Origin: Streptomonospora wellingtoniae
GTDB lineage: Bacteria > Actinomycetota > Actinomycetes > Streptosporangiales > Streptosporangiaceae
Reading direction: 5' to 3'
DNA: 64,000 nucleotides
Assembly (NCBI RefSeq): GCF_031845375.1
Contig: NZ_JAVREK010000011.1
Coordinates: 62,001 to 126,000 of the forward strand
Below, one piece after another: positions 26,360 through 32,506 of the stretch (the stretch's first letter is position 1; every line of letters begins with the position of its first letter). The position numbers were made by a program, and so were the translations under genes. The notes beneath the pieces were generated by a model. The model did no database searches. It was not told the DNA's origin and saw only the letters and a list, made by a program, of their open reading frames with translations.

Positions 26360-26475
26360 TCGGCTTTTGCCGTTTATACTGGTCTGCGCCTACCGCTTTC
26401 TCCTTTCTGCAGGTGAGTGGGGGGTTATTCGGGTGGGGCCTGCGCTGGGGGGCGCGGGCCCCGTTTTTGTCTGCG
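26360..26475 (+). other. Intergenic region with a plus-strand terminator and no plus-strand gene
   Basis: On the plus strand GGGGCC-TGCG ... CGCG-GGCCCC (26435-26462) is followed by GTTTTTG, a convincing rho-independent terminator. About 50 bases upstream is TATACT (about 26386-26391), a good -10 hexamer. No plus-strand ORF lies between, so a short RNA of roughly 75 nt is possible. CGGC-AAAA-GCCG on the minus strand is a small palindrome here. Confidence 0.4.
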
Positions 26476-26568
26476 GGCCGGTTTACGCTGATCGTGTCCC
26501 CGTTCGGGGGCATCAGGTTTGCGGGGCCAGACATGGGGGCCGTCCGGGTGGAACCGGGCGGCCCCTGC

Positions 26569-26910
26569 TCATGCCTCCTCGACCCCTTCCGGCGCCACGA
26601 GTGCGGCGCGGATCTCCTGCGCGAGGCGCCTGGTGTCGCCGTCCGCGTCGCCCCACTGGTCGAGGACGACGCGGACGCGGGTGAGCTTGTCGCGCTCGGT
26701 ATCGATCGGGGTGGCGTACTTGGCGAGCATCGCGTCGATATCGATGCGGTTCTCGTGGCCGAAGTGGCAGGCGGCGTAGGCGTCGTCGCTGTCCTGGGTG
26801 ATGGCTCCGGTGGCGAGTGGTGCGCCGCAGGGGCCGTCGTTCATGAGGGGACTGGGTCCGGTGCAGCGTTCGTCGTGGAGAAAGCTCTCGGGCATGCGGT
26901 AGCTGGTCAC
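26569..26910 (-). CDS. Small phage protein with Cys residues
   Basis: A 113-residue protein (RMPESFLHDERCTGPSPL, CGAPLATGAI, YAACHFGHENR). The C-x(n)-C / C-H pattern suggests one small metal site. AAGGAG lies five bases before the GTG start, which overlaps the upstream stop. Function unknown. Confidence 0.65.
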   Translation of the reverse strand: MTSYRMPESFLHDERCTGPSPLMNDGPCGAPLATGAITQDSDDAYAACHFGHENRIDIDAMLAKYATPIDTERDKLTRVRVVLDQWGDADGDTRRLAQEIRAALVAPEGVEEA

Positions 26911-27149
26911 GTCGTCTCCTTGGTGAGGGTGTCTGCCTTGAGTCCGGTGATGGGGTCGGTCTGGTAGGTGCGCCGCCATCCGAGCGGGAGTGTGCGCGGC
27001 AGGCTGTGGCACTCAAAGGCGTGCCACCGCCCGTGCTCGATGGGGCTCGGCGTGGTGGCCCGGCAGGTCCAGCACTCCCACAGCGGCGTGTCGGGCAGCC
27101 GCCGGTAGAGGTGGCCGGCGATGGGGGCCGCGGTGTCCCACGGCGACAT
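26907..27149 (-). CDS. Small Cys/His protein
   Basis: An 80-residue protein with LWECWTCRATTPSP and HAFECHSLP, a likely metal knuckle. The ATG overlaps the FDXHR gene's stop. No known role; one of the run of tiny coupled genes. Confidence 0.65.
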   Translation of the reverse strand: MSPWDTAAPIAGHLYRRLPDTPLWECWTCRATTPSPIEHGRWHAFECHSLPRTLPLGWRRTYQTDPITGLKADTLTKETT

Positions 27150-27394
27150 CACGCGGCCTTCCTGATGCGGGCGAGCCGGTCACGGTCGGCGTCGCTGACG
27201 GGGTGACCCCACACGGGGTGTCCGTCGATGGTGCGGCGGACGATCTCCATGCCGCGGTCGGCGGGGTCGTGGCAGACGGTTTCGCGGCCGCCTTGGTCCT
27301 GGTGCTTGTCGAAGGTGGACGGGCGGGTGAAGACGCGGTGGCACTTGGGGCAGATGCACCCGGAGGTGCCGGGCGGTGTTGGCCGATGGGTCAT
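27149..27394 (-). CDS. FDXHR-type putative zinc-binding protein
   Basis: An 81-residue protein whose core CICPKCHRVFTRPSTFDKHQ followed by ETVCHDPAD matches the FDXHR pattern (CxxC...FDxH...C) that recurs in actinophages. Here the final Arg is Gln. The ATG is at 27394; a GC-rich gap lies upstream. Presumed nucleic-acid or protein binding; no demonstrated function. Confidence 0.75.
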   Translation of the reverse strand: MTHRPTPPGTSGCICPKCHRVFTRPSTFDKHQDQGGRETVCHDPADRGMEIVRRTIDGHPVWGHPVSDADRDRLARIRKAA

Positions 27395-27506
27395 GGCTTT
27401 CCTTTCGCTGTTGCGGGTTGAGGGACTGAGATTTGCGGGCCTTTCGGGGGGTGCCGGGTGTCCCTGGGTGGGTTGGGGGTGTTGTGGCGTCTGTGTCGCG
27501 CCGCGG

Positions 27507-27531
27507 GGCCGCCCTGGGTCATGGGGCGGCC
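27507..27531 (-). terminator. Perfect 8-bp GC hairpin, no T-run
   Basis: GGCCGCCC pairs with GGGCGGCC over 9 bases, starting 5 bases after the stop of the micro-ORF at 27536. No uridine tract follows, so it may stabilise or process the RNA rather than terminate. Confidence 0.45.
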
Positions 27532-27535
27532 TGTG

Positions 27536-27598
27536 TCAGCGCGGGTCGGGTGTGCCCGCACCGGAGCGGATCTCCTCGCGGGTGTAGCTGGGGGTCAT
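27536..27598 (-). CDS. Putative 20-residue micro-ORF
   Basis: ATG at 27598 sits five bases after GGAGG and encodes MTPSYTREEIRSGAGTPDPR before TGA. The ribosome site is as good as those of the neighbours, and a hairpin follows at once. It may be a real micropeptide or a leader for coupling; length alone makes this uncertain. Confidence 0.35.
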   Translation of the reverse strand: MTPSYTREEIRSGAGTPDPR

Positions 27599-27607
27599 GG
27601 GTGCCTC

Positions 27608-28276
27608 CTACTCGTCGTCCACGGGGCCCTCCCCCGCGAGCCTCTGTGCGCGCCCGTGCGGACACGGCGGATCGGTCTCGAACCAGCCGTGCGCCTGGCA
27701 GTAGCCGTGGTGGTCGTGCCAGCACGGGTCGGGGTCGGCGAGGTCGCGCACCAGGGCGCGCAGCTCCGCCCGGTCGGACTCCCACGCCTGCACGATCCGC
27801 TCGGGGTCCCCGCCGGCGTGCGCCTCGACCTCGGTGCGCGGGTCGGTCTCGGTGGCGGGGCGGGCGCGGCGGTCAACGAACCGGTTGGCGAACGCCAGCG
27901 CGGCCCGCGCGCCCTCCTCGGTGACGGTCGGGTAGTCCTCGCAGACCTCATCGGCGGGCACGTTGACCATCAGGGACACCACCTGCTCCACCGGGACGCG
28001 GGTGCCGCCCACACATGGAGTGCCGGAGCGGATGCCGGGGTGGACCCACACCGCGCCGGAGAGGTCCGCGGCCTGGGCGCTCAGCCGTTCCAGTTCGGGG
28101 TCCGGGCGTCCGGCGTCGGCTTCCCTGGCGGCGTTGACGCCGGCCACGATCTCCGCGGCCAGCTCGGGGGTGTCGACCGACCCGATGAACGTGTCCGTGT
28201 CGGACGCGGTGTCGCCAGCCTGTTCGTAGAGGGTCCTGTGGACCTTCCTGCCAGCCCGCAGGCGGTGCTCACTCAT
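27608..28276 (-). CDS. DUF433-containing protein with C-terminal Cys/His tail
   Basis: A 222-residue composite. The N-terminal 55 residues (HRLRAGRKVHRTLYEQ, SVDTPELAAEIVAGVNAA) resemble a common small actinophage domain. Residues about 75-135 are DUF433 (VHPGIRSGTPCVGGTRVPVE, VCEDYPTVTEEGARAALAFA), a winged-helix-like domain known as an antitoxin. The C-terminus has CWHDHHGYCQAHGW then CPHGRAQRL. No toxin gene lies next to it. ATG 28276 overlaps the upstream gene by eight bases. Confidence 0.8.
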   Translation of the reverse strand: MSEHRLRAGRKVHRTLYEQAGDTASDTDTFIGSVDTPELAAEIVAGVNAAREADAGRPDPELERLSAQAADLSGAVWVHPGIRSGTPCVGGTRVPVEQVVSLMVNVPADEVCEDYPTVTEEGARAALAFANRFVDRRARPATETDPRTEVEAHAGGDPERIVQAWESDRAELRALVRDLADPDPCWHDHHGYCQAHGWFETDPPCPHGRAQRLAGEGPVDDE

Positions 28277-28655
28277 TGCTGCTCCTCGCTTCGTCGATGG
28301 CGGCGAGTGCGCGCATCATGCCGCCGACCTCGCAGTAGGCCCGCCACCAGCTGTTGCCGGGGTGGCCCTGGTCCGGGGTGTGCTCGGTGATCCCGTTGCG
28401 CATGGTGTGGTCGGGGTCCATGTCGTCGATCTCGGCGGCCAGGTCGGTCCGGGCGCGGGCGAGCGCGGCGCGGGATTCGTCGCGTTCACGGCGGGCCTTG
28501 GCCTCCAGGGCTCGCATGTCTGCGAGGGAGTTCTCCCGCGCGGCGATCTCGGGGCCGACGACGCCCATCACCGCGTCGGTCCAGTCCGCGTCAGGGTCCG
28601 GGTGCATGGCGGCGGAAGCGAGCGCGTCGGCGATGCGGTCGCGCAGGTCACTCAT
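28269..28655 (-). CDS. Small helical phage protein
   Basis: A 128-residue protein: RDRIADALASAAMHPDPDADW at the start, a charged coiled coil in the middle (about 40-75), and NSWWRAYCEVGGMMRALAAI at the end. ATGA overlap upstream. Similar DRIADAL-type proteins are common in actinophage early regions; no function known. Confidence 0.7.
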   Translation of the reverse strand: MSDLRDRIADALASAAMHPDPDADWTDAVMGVVGPEIAARENSLADMRALEAKARRERDESRAALARARTDLAAEIDDMDPDHTMRNGITEHTPDQGHPGNSWWRAYCEVGGMMRALAAIDEARSSNE

Positions 28656-28903
28656 CGGTCGGCCTCCTTGCCCTGCGCGAACAGGAAGACGGCACCCGCG
28701 CACGGGCTGCACAGGTCGAGTTCGGTGTACGAGAGGCGCGCCTGGTCTCCGGGGTCCTCCGGCATCCAGCGGAACCGCCACATGTTGAATCGCAGCCCGT
28801 AGCGGATGGCCTGCTTGCGGAGCAGGGCCTTGTTCACCCAGCCCTCATCGGGAGCCTTGGGGATGGGGTTCCGGCAGCGGGTACACGTCTTGGGGTCACT
28901 CAT
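28652..28903 (-). CDS. Zinc-ribbon-like small protein
   Basis: An 83-residue protein with CTRCRNPIP at the start and LDLCSPCAGAV at the end: two CxxC pairs, a likely single zinc ribbon. The gene overlaps both neighbours. Confidence 0.7.
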   Translation of the reverse strand: MSDPKTCTRCRNPIPKAPDEGWVNKALLRKQAIRYGLRFNMWRFRWMPEDPGDQARLSYTELDLCSPCAGAVFLFAQGKEADR

Positions 28904-29099
28904 CGGTGGTCTCCTCGATCTCGGGCAGGTAGGGCGCGGCTTCGGGGTGCGCTGCGAGGTACTCGGCGCGGTGCGCGTCCATGCGGTGCAGGGTCAGCAG
29001 CCCGGCGGCAGACGCGCCGCCGATGCGGGTGTGCCCCCTCCAGTCGCACAGGGCGCAGGTGACGAGGCCGGTGATGTCGTAGGTGCCGATCTCACTCAT
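28896..29099 (-). CDS. C2H2-like small zinc-finger protein
   Basis: A 67-residue protein with TCALCDWRGHT followed by HRMDAH, a C-x2-C ... H-x4-H arrangement. Coupled by overlap to both neighbours. Likely nucleic-acid binding, unproven. Confidence 0.7.
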   Translation of the reverse strand: MSEIGTYDITGLVTCALCDWRGHTRIGGASAAGLLTLHRMDAHRAEYLAAHPEAAPYLPEIEETTDE

Positions 29100-29328
29100 C
29101 GGTGGTTCCTCCCAGCAGCGCGCGGGCGACCGTCTCGGCGGTGGTCCACATGCCGTGTCCGCCTTCGTGGTCGCGGTAGGGGGCGAGCCACGCCATCGTG
29201 TCCGCGACCGCGTCCAGGTGGTCGGCGAGTGCGCGGATGCGGGGGTCGTCGTCGGCGCGGGCCTTGTCGACGGCGTCTTGGAGTAGTCGGGCTTGCGGCC
29301 ACTGGGTGCGGGTCGGGTTCTCGCTCAA
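29092..29328 (-). CDS. Small phage protein, TTG start
   Basis: A 78-residue protein (RTQWPQARLLQDAVDKARAD, RIRALADHLDAVADTMAW) that looks helical. GGAGG is five bases upstream of a TTG at 29328, which is preferred over a GTG at 29361 inside a hairpin. No recognised family. Confidence 0.6.
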   Translation of the reverse strand: MSENPTRTQWPQARLLQDAVDKARADDDPRIRALADHLDAVADTMAWLAPYRDHEGGHGMWTTAETVARALLGGTTDE

Positions 29329-29355
29329 GGTGTCCTCCGTGGTTTCGTGGTGTCG

Positions 29356-29388
29356 GCGCACCGGGCCGGGTCCAGCGGTCCGGTGCGC
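29356..29388 (-). terminator. Perfect 9-bp GC hairpin at a gene junction
   Basis: GCGCACCGG pairs with CCGGTGCGC over 15 bases in the short gap between two small genes. There is no T-run. Confidence 0.4.
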
Positions 29389-29391
29389 CCC

Positions 29392-29625
29392 TCATGCGTC
29401 GTCGGTGTCGGCCATGTACTCGGCGACACGCAGAGCGGCGGCCTGCCACTCGGCATCGGTCCGGTAGTGGGAACGCAGCGCCCCGACGGCCGACAGCAGC
29501 GCCTCTTCGAGTTCGGCCCGGTCGAGGTCGTCCAGTCGGGCGCGGATGCGGTCGAGTCCTTCGGTGTGGTCGTCGGCGAGGGTGGCCAGCTCTTGCACGG
29601 CGGCGAACGACTCCCGCGGGGTCAT
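29392..29625 (-). CDS. Small helical phage protein
   Basis: A 77-residue acidic helical protein (ESFAAVQELATLADDHTEG, RAELEEALLSAVGAL). The ATG overlaps the MazG-like stop as ATGA. No family recognised. Confidence 0.6.
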   Translation of the reverse strand: MTPRESFAAVQELATLADDHTEGLDRIRARLDDLDRAELEEALLSAVGALRSHYRTDAEWQAAALRVAEYMADTDDA

Positions 29626-30035
29626 CGGTCCGCTCCTTCGGTGTTGTGGTGCCGTTCCAACCGGGACGCGGCCTTCTCCCTGATGGCCTGGTCGACGTCG
29701 ACGCCGTACAGGGCGGCGATGCGGTGCAGCAGGATCCCGACGTCGCCCACCTCCTCGGCGAGGTTGGCGCGGTCGCCGGTGCGGGTGGCCTTCGCCAGCT
29801 CCCCGACCTCTTCGCACAGGTGCGCCACGCACTCCCGCGGCGACTGGCCGTCGATGCCCATCGCCTCGAACAAGCGGGCGACCACCGTGGCCGTAGACGA
29901 CTCACGCGCCTGCTCCAGTTCGTGCTCCAGTTCCTCGATGCGCGCCCAGGCGTCGGTCCGGTCCTGGTGATACATGCGGTTGAAGTGAGCGAGGCTCCTG
30001 ACCTTGGCCTCCAGCTCGGCGGCGCGGTCCGTCAT
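29622..30035 (-). CDS. MazG-like nucleotide pyrophosphohydrolase
   Basis: A 137-residue protein. An N-terminal coiled coil (about 5-47) is followed by a MazG domain with the metal-binding EExxE at 75-79 (CEEVGELAK) and the second EExGD at 94-98 (LAEEVGDVGILLHRI). MazG enzymes hydrolyse NTPs, dNTPs or (p)ppGpp; phage versions may reshape nucleotide pools or stress signals. ATG 30035 has AAGGA about eight bases upstream; ATG 30062 is possible. Confidence 0.85.
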   Translation of the reverse strand: MTDRAAELEAKVRSLAHFNRMYHQDRTDAWARIEELEHELEQARESSTATVVARLFEAMGIDGQSPRECVAHLCEEVGELAKATRTGDRANLAEEVGDVGILLHRIAALYGVDVDQAIREKAASRLERHHNTEGADR

Positions 30036-30058
30036 CGGGTGATTCCTTTCGGGGTGGG

Positions 30059-30403
30059 TCATAGCGGCCGCCCGTTGAGCCAGAGGACGCCGCGGCCTAG
30101 GCAGGATCCGCATTCCACGGTGTCCGGGGAGTCGTGACGCTCGTGCTCGCCGAGCCCGTCGCAGTCCTCGCACCGTGCGAGGTCTTCGGTGTCCTCCTGG
30201 AAGTGGCTGGCGATCCGGGCGGCCTGATCGGTGGTGGCGGTCACGCCGTAGCAGTCGAAGGCGTTGACGATCGCGGCGTCGAGCTCGCGGTCGTAGGGCG
30301 GCGGCAGCCGCCGGGCCACATGGGCGGAGTTGTAGAGCCCGGTGACGCCTTCGGTGGTGGCGGCGGCGCGCAGTTCGTCGCCGGTGATGCGGTCGATCCT
30401 CAC
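30059..30403 (-). CDS. Small protein with DnaJ-type zinc motif
   Basis: A 114-residue protein. The C-terminal half has CEDCDGLGEHE and CGSCLGRGVLW, a CxxCxGxG pair as in DnaJ. The N-terminal half is helical (VNAFDCYGVTATTDQAARI). AAGGAG precedes the GTG, which overlaps the PAPS-reductase-like stop. Confidence 0.7.
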   Translation of the reverse strand: MRIDRITGDELRAAATTEGVTGLYNSAHVARRLPPPYDRELDAAIVNAFDCYGVTATTDQAARIASHFQEDTEDLARCEDCDGLGEHERHDSPDTVECGSCLGRGVLWLNGRPL

Positions 30404-31206
30404 GGGGTGGCTCCTTCCAGTTCGGTTTCGGTGGGCAGGCATCCGCAGCCGCCCCAGTCGTCGAAGTCGATGCGCGGCTGGGCGTGGTCGCGGTCCTCGA
30501 TGCGGCGGCGCAGCACCGCCAGCGGCAGCGGATGCTTGATGCCGCCGCGGATCTCGGTGAGGTGGGCGACGTCCCCGTGCTCGCCGCGGAACTCCTCCTC
30601 GGCCTGCTCCGCCTTGGCGTAGCGGTCGGGGAACTGGCGCAGGGTCAGCGCCCACTGGGCCTGCCCCGCACGCACGCACACACCGCCGCAGTTGTTGTGC
30701 GGGTAGCCCAGGTCGTACATGCGGGGCGGGGTGAGGCCGCGGCGGCGGGCCTCATCCATCCACCCGCGCTTGTCGACATACGGGGGTTCGCACAGCGGCG
30801 CCGATGCGGTCCAGGGCTGGTAGGCGCGTTCGATGGCGGCGATGCGGTGCATCTCGGTCCAGTCGATGCCGACGTGCACGGTGGTGGTGGCCGGGTTGGT
30901 GTGCTCCTGGAGCCACCGGCGGCACGGGCGCTGCTTCAGCAGCTTCGAGCACGGGGCGATCCGGCTGTTGCCGAGCCACTTCTCGTCGGCGTTCACCTGG
31001 GTGGGGGTGCGGCCGTCGGAGACCACGGTCAGCTCCACGCCGATGTCCGCGGACGCGTCGCGGTTCCACCGGTACAGGTCGGGGTCCTCGGCCTTGGTGT
31101 CGGCGAACAGCAGCACCAGACCATCGGTGCCGTGGGTGTCGGCGATGCGGCGGGCGGCGGCCCAGGAGGTGATCCCGCCGGACCACATGACCACGTGGGT
31201 GCTCAT
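30400..31206 (-). CDS. PAPS-reductase / adenine nucleotide alpha-hydrolase family protein
   Basis: A 268-residue protein with the PP-loop SGGITSW (9-15), VLLFADTKAEDPDLY, CSKLLKQRPCRRWL and HNNCGGVCVRAGQAQW. Members of this fold activate sulfate or thiolate nucleic acids (for example DndC). The CGGxC segment recurs in phage forms, whose substrate is unknown. It has no Dnd partner here. The ATG at 31206 overlaps the next gene's stop. Confidence 0.85.
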   Translation of the reverse strand: MSTHVVMWSGGITSWAAARRIADTHGTDGLVLLFADTKAEDPDLYRWNRDASADIGVELTVVSDGRTPTQVNADEKWLGNSRIAPCSKLLKQRPCRRWLQEHTNPATTTVHVGIDWTEMHRIAAIERAYQPWTASAPLCEPPYVDKRGWMDEARRRGLTPPRMYDLGYPHNNCGGVCVRAGQAQWALTLRQFPDRYAKAEQAEEEFRGEHGDVAHLTEIRGGIKHPLPLAVLRRRIEDRDHAQPRIDFDDWGGCGCLPTETELEGATP

Positions 31207-31388
31207 CGTGCGGCTCCTTCGGTTTCGGCCCGGCGTCGGGCGGAGGCGGCGGTCAAACAGGCGGGGTGGCGGACACGGCCCGCACCCACCGGGCGGTCGC
31301 ACTCACGGCACGTGAGGCTGCGGCGCTTGCGCTCCAACGCAGCCGGCGGGACCGGGAGCACCAGGGCGACAGGCAGCGGCGCGGTCAC
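31203..31388 (-). CDS. Tiny zinc-finger-like protein
   Basis: A 61-residue protein with LTCRECDRPVGAGRVRHPAC, a likely metal knuckle, and a basic C-terminus. The GTG overlaps the upstream stop. Confidence 0.6.
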   Translation of the reverse strand: MTAPLPVALVLPVPPAALERKRRSLTCRECDRPVGAGRVRHPACLTAASARRRAETEGAAR

Positions 31389-31543
31389 TCGTCCGCCTCC
31401 CCGTCGCCCTCCAGCGCGGCCAGCAACTCCCGCTGCCGCACCATCCACGCCGACGGCCCATCCACCGGGGTCGGCGGCGGAGGAGGCGGCGCGAACCGCT
31501 CACACTCCAGCCGCTCCAGCAGCGCCTCCTTCGCCGGGCTCAC
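31385..31543 (-). CDS. Tiny hypothetical protein with a polyproline stretch
   Basis: A 52-residue protein with six prolines in a row between an acidic helix (AKEALLERLECERF) and a second helix (MVRQRELLAALEG). GTGA overlap with the upstream stop. No function known. Confidence 0.55.
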   Translation of the reverse strand: MSPAKEALLERLECERFAPPPPPPTPVDGPSAWMVRQRELLAALEGDGEADE

Positions 31544-31863
31544 GGCGCACCCCCCTCGCGGCGCAGCGCCTCCTCGTAGAGCGCCGCGGCCTGCGCCCGA
31601 AACGGGGACTCGTTGCGGCGAGCCAGCATGCTCTCGCCGATCTGATCCAGCGCCGGCGCGATGTAGCCCGTCCACTGCTCCGGGCGGGCGAAGGCGAGCG
31701 GCTGCTCGCACAGCCGTGCAGCCAAGTCCGGGTGGCGCAGCACCAGCCGGCGCCGCTCCTCGTTGGTGGTGGTGTCGATCTCCACGCCGCGGCGGTTCGC
31801 GCGCACCGCCAGCTCCCGCATCAGCGCCAGGTCGGCGGGCATCCCCACAGGCTTCACGCTCAT
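31540..31863 (-). CDS. Small phage protein next to the helicase loader
   Basis: A 107-residue helical protein (DLALMRELAVRANRRGVEID, FRAQAAALYEEAL). The ATG overlaps the loader gene's stop. It may work with the loader, by position only. Confidence 0.6.
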   Translation of the reverse strand: MSVKPVGMPADLALMRELAVRANRRGVEIDTTTNEERRRLVLRHPDLAARLCEQPLAFARPEQWTGYIAPALDQIGESMLARRNESPFRAQAAALYEEALRREGGAP

Positions 31864-32504
31864 GCGGCCCTCCCCCGCCGGTCCTGGCCCTCCAGCACCA
31901 CCCGCGAGGTCATCTCCCGCAGCCGCGAGTTCACCCGCTCGCCGAGCTTCGTCTTCAGCTCGTTGACCGGCACGTTCGACGTGATCAGCGTGGGCATGAC
32001 CCGCTCGTAGCGGTGGTTGATCAGCCGGTAGTTGATCTCCTCGGTCCACTCGCTGTCTTTCGCTGCCCCCAGGTCGTCGATCACCAGCAGCGGGGCGCCC
32101 GCGATCTCGCGGAACTCCGCCTCGGAGTCCACCTGGTGGCGCGGCCGCAGCCGCGCGTAGATGTCGGCGGCGGTGGACATCTCCCACCGCAGCCGCACCC
32201 CGGAGGCCGCCAGCGCGTTCATCGCCCCGTAGGCGAGGTGGGTCTTGCCGGTGCCGGTGGGCCCGAGCAGGGTGAGCGAGGGCCCGGACTCCACGGCCAC
32301 GCACACGCCGCGCTGCTCGGTGACGGCGTGGGTGACGATGTCGCGGACCCACTGTGCGATGTCGGGGTGGTCGGCGGTGGCGTCCTTGTAGCGCAGGGGG
32401 ATCTGCTTGGTGATGCGCTTGGCGGCCTGCTCGCGGGACTCATCGACCAGGTAGGGGTCGTAGTCGTCGGTGAGGTCTTCGACGCGGATGATCGGGTCGG
32501 GCAC
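31860..32504 (-). CDS. DnaC-like helicase loader ATPase
   Basis: A 214-residue AAA+ protein. Walker A is GPTGTGKTH (81-89), Walker B LLVIDDLG (139-146), and a sensor segment LITSNVP is near the end with an arginine-rich finish (SRLREMTSR). Loads the replicative helicase onto the phage origin. GAGGAG lies eight bases before the GTG; the longer ORF overlaps the initiator gene. It is the direct downstream partner of the initiator gene. Confidence 0.92.
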   Translation of the reverse strand: MPDPIIRVEDLTDDYDPYLVDESREQAAKRITKQIPLRYKDATADHPDIAQWVRDIVTHAVTEQRGVCVAVESGPSLTLLGPTGTGKTHLAYGAMNALAASGVRLRWEMSTAADIYARLRPRHQVDSEAEFREIAGAPLLVIDDLGAAKDSEWTEEINYRLINHRYERVMPTLITSNVPVNELKTKLGERVNSRLREMTSRVVLEGQDRRGRAA

Positions 32505-32506
32505 GG

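Noticed and set aside
26346..26534. N-terminal extension of the gene at 25596-26345 to ATG 26534
   Set aside because: The extension crosses hairpins and a promoter-like hexamer and has no protein-like pattern; a GTG with GGGGGG at 26345 is better.
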